Positions 25,127 to 36,489 of a DNA stretch of 64,000 bases are shown in pieces (the stretch's first letter is position 1; every line of letters starts with the position of its first letter). The notes beneath the pieces are model-generated. The model worked only from the letters and a program-made list of their open reading frames with translations. It was not told the DNA's origin and did not search any database. A program made the translations under genes and the position numbers. The DNA is from Rutidosis leptorrhynchoides (lineage: Eukaryota > Streptophyta > Magnoliopsida > Asterales > Asteraceae), in contig NC_092340.1 of NCBI RefSeq assembly GCF_046630445.1, positions 38,440,501-38,504,500 of the forward strand, in the 5' to 3' direction.

Positions 25127-25968
25127 TGTTGGAAATATATTCTCGGGTTGGCTACGGTTCGACTGTGGTTTGACCGTGGTACATATATTCCGAAGATATG
25201 CCCATGACATTAAATAATAAAAGTCCATTTATCCTATTCGGTCATACACAAAGGCCAATGGTAAAATTGTTTGATATACCTTCTAATCGGAAATTAATTT
25301 ATTAATCATTAGTTAATGGTTTAATAAATTAAGTAAGTTTTTTTTATGTGTATACATATACTTACAAATCAAAATATGTAGAGATTTGATTAGATTTTGC
25401 AAATCATATTTTATATAAGATATAAGATTTGATTTGATTTATAAAATATGATTTGATTTTGTAAATCTTATTTTATATAAAGATTTGATTTTGCAAATCT
25501 TTCCAAATCTTTATTTATTACATTTGTACTAGATGTATTAATTGTATCAATTATTATGTAATATATAATACCAAGCCTTGGTATTGAAAAAGTTATGAAA
25601 AAGATACAAAAACACACATACAAAAATGCTATTTTTCTTTCTTATTTTCAAGTAACCAAAAATACTTGAAATCTATAATTGGGTTCGGTTTTTGGTGGAA
25701 ATAACGAAGAAGAAAATATCCGTTAAGTAGAAGGTATAGATCGAAGCAAGGTTGAAACTTTGGGTGTCTACCGTTTAGAGGAACTCTTCTTTGGGTTTTC
25801 AAATTCGATCTTCAAAAGGCTACAAAGGTTGTATTCTAATCTTCTCTTGTTCGGTTTCGTTAATTTGTTTTGTTGCCAAAGTTTTGTACAATGATCCGTG
25901 GAAGAGTATGATTCTGTAAAGTTTTAAAAATGCTTCCGCTCGCTTTGAATTTGTATCATACTCCAACA
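25127..25968 (+). mobile_element. Copia 3' LTR
   Basis: Begins TGTTGGAAATAT and ends CATACTCCAACA, an imperfect terminal inverted repeat (TGTTGGA/TCCAACA), 842 bp. A TATA-like TATATAATA lies near 25,560. It ends about 900 bp upstream of the start codon of the NT-C2 gene. Confidence 0.85.
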
Positions 25969-26868
25969 TCATTAACCCACGAATGAAACAAGAACATTGT
26001 TTTCGAGTTACATAGAAATTAATTACCATCTACTTAGTAACAATTGTTTTGGTTAGAGTTGGCAAATTGAACGGGTCTGGTTGTCATATAACAGATGACG
26101 CTCAGCCACTCATGTTTTTTTTTTCTGTGTCAACTTTCAGTTTTTCTGGTTAAAAGTTAACGCGTTAAACATGGTTTTGATCAACCATGTTGTTAGTTGT
26201 TACTATACTAATCTAAATCTTTATATAAACCTTTAAGAGGTTGTATGCGATTACAATGTGGAGTTTAGACTTTTGACGACCCTCGACCATTTTTACTTTT
26301 AACTGACGAAATAACTTTATCCATTTGCCTCAATGGAGTTAAACTCTAACCCCTGTCCATTTATAAGTAAATGGGTCAAAACTTATCACAGTTATTTGTG
26401 AGTTGTGACTTGTGAGTTGTGACTTGTGACACACAGAAAAACATTCATTTTCCAACATCTTATTATACACCTGTTTTAAAATATGATCTGCAACTTATAA
26501 GGAAAGAACTTGTATAGACTAAATCCAAACATGCATCATAGCTAATGTAAATTATAACTTATGTATCAGTTCATGTAAACATAAAAGGATCGTATCAAAT
26601 TCAACATCTAGAAGGTATGAGAGTAGGTGCAGAAGAAGTCAGAAAGATAAAATATGCTTCTATTTTAAAATCACATCATCAAACGTTTTCAAATTTTTAA
26701 AACATGTTGATAAGTTGACTTCGAATTTTTAAACTGTACTTTGTTTCTTAATTTTAAATTAAATGTCCAACACCCTGAAAACCTCATAAAGCAAAGAAGA
26801 TTTACAAATTTGTGTTTAATTCTCCTATCAATTCAAGCCAACGATCAAAGCGTAATAGTGAAACCAAG
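25969..26868 (+). other. Upstream region of the NT-C2 gene
   Basis: No gene seen. It contains two copies of a 14-bp unit TGTGAGTTGTGACT around 26,397-26,428. The start of transcription cannot be fixed from sequence alone. The frame open to 26,812 begins with GTG, so it is not a plant start codon; the ATG at 26,869 is used. Confidence 0.5.
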
Positions 26869-29582
26869 ATGAGAAACTGGATGTTTGGTTTATCAACGAG
26901 CGCTAAACACTTCAAGCTCCATATCAAAATCTGTGAGCTTGAAGGCTTAGTTGTTACTGATGTTCCAAATAAAGATAATTATAAGGTGCAAGTGCATATA
27001 AAACTAGGTGTTCCAAGAAGAGGTTACATACCTCGAATTGCTGTTAAAAAAGATCGTACGTCCGAACAGTGTATAAACCAAGATGGACGTGTCTGCTGGA
27101 ACGAAAGTTTTGAGCAACTCTGCAATTTGGATGCGAAGAGCCCGGGCCCCAGTAGCTGGAAGATCAACCTTGAGGTTCATGTAAGTAACAAAATAAAGTT
27201 ATTAGTAGATGCAGAAAATTTCAGTTCATTTATGCGAACCTAGTAGCTAGAGATATGTTTGTCCCGCTTATATAGTATCTAAATATGCATATAAATTACC
27301 AGGGGATAAATGTGGAATCGAATCACAAGGCGCATATATTAGCTATAGTCAAATTGGATGTTACTGAGCTCACGAGTGGTTCGCAAAAACCGATCAAACT
27401 TCCAATCAGGTGCTGCATCGGTGATGTCACCCGTGATGCGAGCTTAAAGGTACCGGTGGATTTGCAAGCATGAATAGATTATATATGCCTCCATTGCACC
27501 TAAGCAGTGGTGGACCCTGGAAATTTTGTTACCGGGGACGAATTTTTTATTTTTAAACGTATGGATTTTCTAGCAAAATATGGAGATTTTGGGGTAAAAT
27601 ATAGAGTTTTTTGAGCAAAATTTGGAGGTTTTTTGGGCAAAATACGAAGGTTTTGAGGCAAAATATGGAGGTTCGGGGCAAAATATGAAGGGTTCGGGGC
27701 AAAAAAAATTCCAACAAGGTCAAAATTGAAAAACCGAAAAATTTGCACTAAAAATTGCAAATCCACTGGGGGAGGGCGCCCCACCCAGCCCCTTCTTTGG
27801 TCCGCCCCTGCACCTAAGACCATTCCTAACAGTCCGTCACTTTCCATCCGTCAATTGATGTGGCAAAACTGACGGAATATAAGTTAGTCAGTTGGGTACC
27901 GTCAGTTATGTATATGATGATTTTGAAACGGTTCGTGACTTTCTTCAGCAACCAATTAGTGATTTTTCTTTTACTTTTTAATATATATTTTTTTATTATT
28001 AATTTATTTTTTCTCACCCAATTTCCAATCATATTTTTACACATCAATCTACCCAATATTTATACCCAACATTTGACACAAAAAACTGACATAACGGTTA
28101 AAAATGTCAGAGAAACTGACATTGCTATGTCACAAACAGATTGCACTTTTTGGATAAAAAGTGCACTAACGGCCTATTACGTCGCACTCATGGTTAGAAA
28201 TGGTCTGGTTAATGTTTATCTGAATGAACAAATTGCAGGTAAAACTTGATATCGTTGAAGTTCAAAAACTATGTACCAAAAATACAGTCTACCCATTATC
28301 TCCAACACACCTGCTGCCATCGCTTTTATCGTGTGTAAATTTTCAAAACGAAAAGCAAACAGGAAACAAGATGGAGACAGAAAACTCCGAATCTGATACT
28401 GACGAAGAAAGCGATACGAGTTATCAACGAATGAAAACCGTAAACCTGTTAAGAAGTCAATCTTTACATGAAAGTGCTGCATTCAGTAAACAAGGTACAG
28501 AACAGACCTCGAGTTACGATGACGTAAAACCAGCAAAGCTGACTAGGCTTCTCTCATGGAATATCGGAAAGAAGAAGCATCGAGATGTGCCACTTTTGAA
28601 TAAAGCGTACGGTGAAGGGGGCGACGATATTGATAATGCACGTCGAACGCTTATACCATACGTAAAACCCGAGCCAGATTCAGTAAAAAGTGAATTAAAA
28701 CGTATTGAATTTGCGGGTAGTGATAGATTTGAGGTCGGGAAATGGGAAAAGAAAAGAGTGAAGAGCAGAGATGGAAAATTGGAATTACAGACCGAAATAT
28801 TTCTGGCTACGATCGACCAACGGAGCGAGAAAGCATTAGGTGGAGGAGCGTGTACGGTAATTGCGACAGTGATTACCGACTGGCTGCACGAAAATCCCAA
28901 TACGCTACCGTTGAAATGTGAATTCGATAAATTGATTCGAGACGGATCAAGAGAATGGAGAAACCTGTGTGAAGATGAATCTCACAAGGATAAGTTTCTG
29001 GATCAGCATTTTGATCTTGATACAGTTATACAAGCGCAAGTTAGACCGTTGAAGGTGGTATCTGAAAAATCGTATGTCGGGTTTTTTAAGCTAGAAACCG
29101 AGAACGAGTTAGAATGTTTACAAGAAGCGATGTCATTCGACAGTATATGGGATAAGCTTTATAACGGTGAATCGAATTCGGAAGGCGTCTACATTGTGAG
29201 TTGGAATGATCATTTTTTTGTTCTGAAAAAAGAAAAGGATATGATGTACATAATCGACACGTTAGGGGAAAGGCTTGCTGAAGGGTGCGATAAAGCGTAT
29301 ATTCTGAAATTTAACGAAGACAGTATGATTTATGATGTGAAAATGCAAACAAACAGCACAAGGGTAGAATCGGAAGAAAGAAAAGATGAGGATGGAAACA
29401 ACTGTGAATATGTATGCAAGGGCACATCATGTTGTAAAGAATTTATAAAGGGGTTTCTTGCTGCCGTACCGTTAGGGGAACTGCAGAGTAACGTTGAAAA
29501 GGGTATAAATGGAAATGTTCCTCTTCATCAACTCCTGCAAATTGAGTTCCAATACATGTCGCCCCTACAGCAGAACTCATAA
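26869..29582 (+). CDS. NT-type C2 (EEIG1/EHBP1 N-terminal) domain protein
   Basis: Three exons: 26,869-27,180, 27,303-27,449 and 28,239-29,582, giving 600 residues. Donors are GTAAGT (27,181) and GTACCG (27,450, weak); acceptors are TTACCAG and ATTGCAG. All junctions are phase 0. Residues about 8-155 look like the membrane-associated N-terminal C2 domain (HFKLHIKICELEG, a GVPRRG loop, VCWNESFEQLC). A polar Ser/Glu-rich linker (ESDTDEESDTS) follows. The C-terminal half carries GACTVIATVITDWLHENPN, FDSLIR-type and EWRNLCE stretches and ends with YIVSWNDHFFVL and IIDTLGERLAEGCDKAYILKF. This is the layout of the plant family that includes Arabidopsis At5g04860 and At3g11760. Molecular function is poorly known; C2 domains of this class suggest membrane or cytoskeletal tethering. 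Exon 2's donor is the least certain point. The gene looks intact. Confidence 0.8.
27505..27810. mobile_element. hAT-like MITE in intron 2
   Basis: Ends CAGTGGTGGACC ... GGTCCGCCCCTG, whose reverse complement is CAGGGGCGGACC, a terminus typical of plant hAT elements. The 8-bp target duplication CACCTAAG is perfect (27,497-27,504 and 27,811-27,818). The 306-bp body contains about six copies of a GCAAAATATGGAGGTTTTGG-like unit. No coding capacity. Confidence 0.9.
27818..28205. mobile_element. Second MITE in intron 2
   Basis: Ends GACCATTCCTAAC ... GGTTAGAAATGGTC form a 14-bp inverted repeat with one or two mismatches. About 388 bp, with internal inverted motifs (ACTGACGGAAT, ACCGTCAGTT). It abuts the target duplication of the first MITE and ends only about 33 bp before the exon 3 acceptor. 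No clear target duplication found, so the superfamily is open. Confidence 0.65.
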
Positions 29583-30314
29583 AAGTGTGGAGATTATAAA
29601 CTGAGCATTTTGTATTCTTTACTATAATATACAATTTAATAAGTGTGCTAAAGGTTTTGTATATTACTCATGTTAACAAATGAGTTAGTTCATTGATAAC
29701 ATAAAATGTGACTAATGCTATCTATTTGAGATTCTTTACCTTGTCATAGTCTGTGACCCAAAACTATTTTTAATTTCAAATCTTACAAACAATTAAGGCC
29801 CAATTCATGAGTTTTGTTTCCCATATTGGTATCATGCTGACAAGATGACCTAGTAATTGGCGTCCTGATATCTCACAAAGTCTCATGCTCAAACCTCACT
29901 GGTGGCAAGAAAGCGTCAGAAATGGTCAAGAGATAACACACTTATGTAAAGAACTCTGGGTTGAGCAATCAATATTATAGATGTCATCAAATGGAAATTC
30001 AAGCAAAGTGATGATCTTATCAATCCTGCCATTATTGTTGCTCGAGTATTATTTTGATTATAAGTTAAAATGCCGAGTATGTTCTGAAGGTGCAGTGAAA
30101 AGTTTAAAGAGATACATCATCATAGGTTGCTACATGACAGGCCTTAAGCTACTAAGTAATTTGGTGGACCATGAAATCTATAAAAACTGATACAGATTCA
30201 TGAAATGAATTCTATGACATTTGAATTTGTGCAGTCAGCTAGGAACATAAAAGAATGATGGTCTAATAGTGTATGCCATTGAACAAATTATAGACACCTT
30301 CACATAAGTACTGT
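29583..30314. other. Intergenic space between two convergent genes
   Basis: About 730 bp that must hold both 3' UTRs. No reading frame of note and no repeat element recognised. An ORF of 69 codons at 29,981 has no recognisable features. Confidence 0.6.
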
Positions 30315-32909
30315 CTAGGTCTGAAGGTTTGTGTCTAATAAGAAATGGGGGTCCGAGAACTTAGTAACAGAAGAGGGGAATCCTGATGATGCTGCGATGG
30401 AGGCAATGGGAAATGGTGCAATCATATGATGACCAATTGCCATCTGCATTTGACATGCTGCGTTTGAAACTTCCGGCGAAGAAAAAATGCTTACATGCTC
30501 TCTTTGTGTGGTCAATTCCTATAAATAAATATGACCGTGATTTAGTGAACTGGCAACCTTTTCTTTATCTTTTTCTAAAACGAAAATGCCCCTATTATAG
30601 TGTTAATTAGATTAAATCATAGTATAGTTGTGAATAATTTAGTTACCTCATAGTTTGGGGTATGACTGGAATACATGCTAGGCCATGTAAAGAACTGATG
30701 GGATACAGCTTTTGGATCATGATGATAGTGTCCACCCATAGAAGTAGGACAGAGTCCCTCAATCTGTAAATCCGAAGGGATATGCAACTGTCGAAAGGGG
30801 TTAGTGATGTTATAAGAAAAAAGTATTACAAACCTATTCCAACAAACTAGTCAAAACTGAATGACTCTGAACTCTGTGTTTTCAGTTTCATACTTATCTT
30901 CATACATGGTTTAATAACTCTTACAATTACAATGAAGTGAGTGTATAAAGACCAATAAAACAAGTGGGAGTAACAGTGCACACACCTTTGGCCGTTTCCC
31001 AGGACGTGATTCATGATCCAGGTTCGGAACATGATTTTGCCTTGAGTTGCCTATAGTGGAGGAAACCCATAGGTTGAGATCAAGATTGTCACCACTTGCT
31101 GCACCAACAATTTATAACATGACCACATCATTAAACAGATATATGCATTTAGTTGGGACAAGTAAACACATAAAAACAGAAGCAACCACTTGTAATTTTG
31201 TAAACAATCAACAGTACCTTCATCCCTTTCTTCCAAATTCATATCTGCCCCGTAAGTGCTCGGCTCAAAGTTGGTGACAGCTTCCCTTCCATTACACTTG
31301 ATGGCAGCGTTGTCATAAGCCCTGAATTCAAAAAGAGATTGCTGATTATGTTGAGAGAAAACACACTTAAAATCTGAGATGCCTAATGCGTTTCGTTTTA
31401 TAAAATTGTGTGATCATTGTATTTTAATAACCTTGCAGCTTCTACTTAATTGTTGAACAATCCAAGGTAAACATACCTGAAACCATCATTTTCCCTTAAC
31501 ATAATCAAAATGTTACTTATTTTGTACTTAAGGAATGCACTACCGCTAGTGCTACAGTATTTCTTTTATAAGCAGATAGTTGCATCAATGGTTTCTTACT
31601 TTTTCCCAAGTAGCTGACCCATGCGTGCCTCCCATCTACCACATTTGTGACGGGTTACCCCTCGGTATTTTGAACTTCCTCGGGAGAATCCATTACTCTG
31701 TCGACGCAGTATCTGGATGAACTCTTCCTTTGACAGGTTCTTCATCTGATTAGTAGAATTTGAACCATTTAACAACATTGGAACTTAAAATACTACCCAC
31801 CAAAAACCATGTCTATCAAAACTGTCTCTACCTGGGGTATATCTAGCTCATAGTCCCTTAAATCAAAATTGATATCAGCATCAGTTCCACGAAACTTAAT
31901 TGCAGCCCGATCATAAGCTCTAAAAGTTATATTATACATAAACAGTGTTAAAGTCAAAACTCAAAACCGCATTAAAACATTACGAAGCCAGAGTATATTT
32001 TATATCACAAAGACTTACCTAGCAGCATCATGGGCCGTGTCAAATCCACCTATAATCAAACCACCATAAATTTACAATATCGAATCCAAACTATCATACG
32101 CCTTCATATTTCAACAATATCATTAAGCAAAATGCTTACCTAAATATAGCTGTTTTCCAGAATCCCTAACCAAATAAATTCAAACGATTAATGAGGTTTT
32201 TTATAGCATCAAAAAAGGCATTCTCAATCTACAGTTATATCAAACAATAAAGGACCAACTACTACTAGTTCAGATTAATTGCTGTGACGTATAGTGCACT
32301 ACATCTAGTGATACACATTAAGTTACCATTAGGCAAGTATATCAATATCAATTATGTTTCAAACACTCACCATATATGTGATTCCCAACGGCCAGTCCGA
32401 CGATAAAACGTCACTCCACGGTACTGTGAGCTCCTAGACGGCGGTCCACGACGGCTCTTCCTTACCTTCTGCTGTATCACCGGTTGCATGTTCGGCGCAA
32501 CAGATTCCAAAACCTTAAGATTCAACCAATCCGCTCCATGTAACGAAATGTCCGACGAAGGCAATGAAGACGATTTCATCAATCGTGAATCTATCTCCAT
32601 ATAACGATCCGCCGGAAAAAGTTGCTTCGTAATCACATTTTCCGACAGTTCTCCGTTTTTACTTACGAAATCAATACAAATAGATCGGTTATCAGTAACG
32701 CAATACAATACTTTATCGGATGCGAGAGGATCATTGTCTCCGGCGTTGAATACGTCGGAAGAAACTGACGTACCGAAATGAATCTCAGATCGACGATCTT
32801 CTAGAACGTTCGTCTTCTCACCGTCGTAGCTGTTAATTTTAGAATCGTTACAATCGTACTGATCTATAACAGAGACTACAACATCAACATTAAGATCTAA
32901 CATCTTCAT
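30315..32909 (-). pseudogene. euAP2 transcription factor, TOE/RAP2.7 type, with a stop in the second AP2 domain
   Basis: Ten exons fit: 32,909-32,371, 32,165-32,140, 32,049-32,019, 31,919-31,832, 31,745-31,600, 31,476-31,432, 31,321-31,218, 31,098-30,986, 30,787-30,647 and 30,518-30,315. Together 1,437 nt or 479 codons; all junctions have GT/AG and matching phases. The N-terminus has an EAR-like LDLNVD. AP2 domain 1 (from about residue 163) runs through [18 protein letters not shown] to [13 protein letters not shown]2 domain 2 (from about 254) runs through [18 protein letters not shown] to [11 protein letters not shown]. Exon 8 has a second EAR-like motif LDLNLW and a basic GKRPK. Exon 10 has a miR172 target. 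Family members act in the nucleus on flowering time and floral identity. Exon 6, exactly the conserved 45 nt, reads YVYLGLFNN then TAA (31,448-31,446), cutting the protein at 286 residues. Skipping exon 6 would keep the frame but drop the core of domain 2. A nonsense allele, a young pseudogene or a sequence error are all possible. Confidence 0.85.
30377..30397 (-). promoter_or_regulatory. miR172 target site in the last exon
   Basis: Minus-strand TCGCAGCATCATCAGGATTCC matches the miR172 site of euAP2 genes (GCAGCATCATCAGGATTC core) at 18 of 21 positions, with differences only at the ends. It reads within SIAASSGFPSS near the C-terminus, the usual place. It lies downstream of the premature stop. 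Confidence 0.85.
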
Positions 32910-33330
32910 AAAAGCTTATTCGAAGTATACTGTATACGATTAATTAATCAGAGTAAATCTCGTTGTTCATTTCACTTTATTGGAAACAGACATTGAAAGA
33001 TACTGATGAGTGAGAGACGGAACGGTTATAGGCCGGAGATTTCGGAGATGATGTAATAATTATAACTGATTAACAACTAACCTGCTGATATTTTACACAC
33101 ACAAACACACGTTTAGTGTGTGTATGTAACAAACAGGTGCAGAAGAAAGGGGGAGGGAATGGTAGTTATGGAGTGGGGGTATATTTATAGAATAACGAAA
33201 CGACACCGTTTGTCCGGTTATAGGTTTCAGCAATGAAGAAGAGGAAGGGGTTTTATGGGAAGAAAGAAACACGTGAATTGTATTGTATTTTTTTTTTTTT
33301 TTTTTTTGATATAATAGAGAAACCAACGTT
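32910..33330 (-). promoter_or_regulatory. AP2 gene 5' UTR and core promoter
   Basis: Minus-strand CTATAAATAT at 33,190-33,181 is a good TATA box, about 270 nt upstream of the ATG. Downstream is a CT- and AC-rich leader (CTTTCTTCTGCACC, then an ACACACAAA-type stretch) typical of plant 5' UTRs. A poly-T tract lies at about 33,287-33,307 upstream. Confidence 0.55.
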
Positions 33331-33798
33331 GTATTTTACGTGGTTTAAAATATACATATAGATATTTCATTACTATAAATAACTATCGTATATCTTGAGA
33401 TTTGATGTACATTTTAGTCAATGAATATTTAGATGATTAGTATTTTATCTTTTCTCAACTATTTTATATATGTCTATTTTTATAATCAACCAAATCGCTT
33501 TTCTATTTAATTACCAAGTATTTTTTTTTTAACAGCGGCTAGAGAGCTAATGACGAGGCCCACTACAAGTGGTGCCACTCACCCATGATGTTCAAACGCA
33601 AGATGTTATGCAATCTCAAATGACACTGAGCTAGACGCATAAGTAGTTTTTTTTCCCCTTAATGGGAGTCGAAATCATAACCTCAAAGTTAATGGCTTTT
33701 CTATTTAACTATTATATATTATTTTTAATTTTTATAATAGATAATGGATGAGACTTTTTCTGCTCGGTTTATTTGGAGAAACATTTGTTTAGTAAGAT
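33331..33798. other. Intergenic, AT-rich
   Basis: No gene. A segment at about 33,530-33,690 (AACAGCGGCTAGAGAGC ... ATAACCTCAAAG) is less AT-rich than its surroundings and looks like a repeat fragment, perhaps SINE-derived, but I cannot assign it. Confidence 0.4.
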
Positions 33799-34491
33799 GA
33801 GTTTATGCTGAAAATAGGCTTTATACTTTTTTTTTACCCGATGTAGGTCATATACACAAAATACTCTCGGTGTAGGCTATAATCTTTAAAAAAATGTACT
33901 AATATAAACCAATATACTTTTTAACCACAACCAATATACTTTATTTATTTATAATTAAGTGTATTTATTTATTTATTGATTTATTTATCTTCGTTTCATC
34001 ATTTTTCATCATTGATTGTTCATCATCATCATCATCATCGATTGTTTATCATCATCGTCGATTCACCATCATTATTCATCATCACCATCATCGATTGTTC
34101 ATCATCATCACCATCATCGATTGTTCATCATCATCATCGATTCACCATCATCGTATTATCTTTGTGACTAGTGGTTTACCAATTAATTTGTGAAACCCGG
34201 AAGCTTAAATCAACCGATTGATGAAAGTGATAAAAAAAAGTTTAAGCTATAATTAGGTTATATGCTTATTTTTTTACACTAATGTAGTACATCAAGTTTC
34301 AAAATGTGTTTTAATGTAAACAAATATGACCTGCCACATAGGTAGTTTTACCGGTTCATCAGGTAGCCGGTCATATTTGTTTACATTAGAATACATTTTG
34401 AAACTATATGTACTACACTAGTATTATTTGGGGTATATGACCTACATCGGGTTAAAAAAAAAAGTATATAACCTATTTTCAGCATAAACTC
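33799..34491. mobile_element. MITE with long TIRs and a 9-bp target duplication (Mutator-like)
   Basis: Terminal inverted repeats of about 55 bp: left GAGTTTATGCTGAAAATAGG..., right the reverse complement ...CCTATTTTCAGCATAAACTC, both continuing into the ACCCGATGTAGGTCATATAC motif. Perfect 9-bp target duplication TAGTAAGAT at 33,790-33,798 and 34,492-34,500, the length typical of Mutator-like elements. The 693-bp body has a CATCAT/CATCATCGATTGTT run (about 34,010-34,160). No transposase. Confidence 0.9.
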
Positions 34492-34500
34492 TAGTAAGAT

Positions 34501-36067
34501 TTAGGCAGTTTAACTAGATTATCTTGTATCCATTTATGAATTATTCATTGTCATTTCAAAATTTGTTGCAAGTGAAGTTTAATATTAAAAGTTATAGTGA
34601 GTGTATTATGACGTCAACCACGATGTTTTTATATTAATCCATAAGCGTCTCGATTACATGTGTGTGGTGTGAAGCTGAATAGGATCCCAAATTTTAAAGG
34701 ACTTAAAATTTTAAAAAACCTATATTTCATTCATTTATATTTTTTTTTATAAATTAAATCATGAAAATTCATTTATCATATAAATTAATCGCACATAACT
34801 TCTTTCTATTGGTAATTTTAGTACTACATATATATATTTTATTAAGTATTATAAATTTAATGTTCATATAGATTCATTTTTTAAGTTTTAAACATGCATG
34901 ATCCATTACAATAGTGAGATGGTCTTTTATTATACTGTATTATAATCTATAGTTAATAACTTAATATTAAAATCCTATAATTATTATGTCATTATTAGGC
35001 TAATTCATTTGTTAAGAAAAAATCAAAAAGAAAAAGAAAAAAATCTAAGCATGGTGGTGATATCATTAATCTAAATAATTTTGAATTAAAATTAAATCTT
35101 ATTAATTATTATTATTATTATTATTATTATTAAATCTTATTAATAATTATTTTAATTATTAAAATTAAATAATTTTGAATTATTTTAATTAATTATTTTG
35201 AATTGAGTATGACAACGTATAAAAGCTAAGCACAAAGAAACCAATTCTAAATTTATATTTTAATTTCCACTTTTAAAATAAAATAAATATTATCTCTTAT
35301 AATTGGATGTGTATTGTTTAATATGCATTTTAAGTGTTTGATGAAATGTTCAGCTGACGAGTTTCTTATTCGGACTATGTAGTTCCACGGGTCATTATAC
35401 TAAATAACTTTAGCATTTACGTTCACTTAATACTTAAAACATATCATTAAACTGTTTCGTTTAAACAAATACGTGATTTTACGGGTCATTTCACTAGTTA
35501 ATAATTATATTACTTATGTTTATAAGCTTACCTAATCAAAAACTATAAGAGAAATCAATATATAATCCGTATGACAAATGGTAGCACCTTGGACTATTGG
35601 AGTATGACAGCATACATAGCCCACGTTAGCTGGCTACAAGCCGATGGACTCGACTAGTCCTAATTAAAGGCTGGGTCCAGTTTTCTTGTTTCTTAACTTA
35701 TAAGGACAAAAATGAATGGTATAATTTTTCCATGTTTGTATTTTAATTAAATAAATTTCCAGGACTAACTTAGAAATTTTCCTTGTTTGTATTTTATTCC
35801 CATTTCAGTAAAAAAGGGTGGAAATATATAATTATTTGGACAAAGCTAAAAAAGAGAGATTATAGATTGCTGAAAGTAGGAGGATGTGATCTCAACATAT
35901 TCTTAAGTTTACTTGACGTAAATGGAACAGATACAAGGTTCACATAAAAGAGTATATGATTGCTGGGCCCACAAATCTTGGAAGCGATAAGGCATAAATG
36001 TTTTACTCGTATTTATTTATTTACGAGATTAGTTTATTTGTCAGCACTAATAATATATACGTAGTAT
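34501..36067. other. AT-rich intergenic region
   Basis: No gene or clear element. There is an ATT microsatellite at about 35,099-35,134 and long TTAATTATT-type stretches around it. Several ATG-less frames only. Confidence 0.55.

Positions 36068-36489
<422 letters not shown>

Noticed and set aside
27450-27473. NT-C2 gene ending at the TGA after exon 2 (27,471-27,473)
   Set aside because: A conserved family C-terminal half lies in exon 3 in a compatible phase with an acceptor, so splicing at 27,450 is more likely than a short protein.
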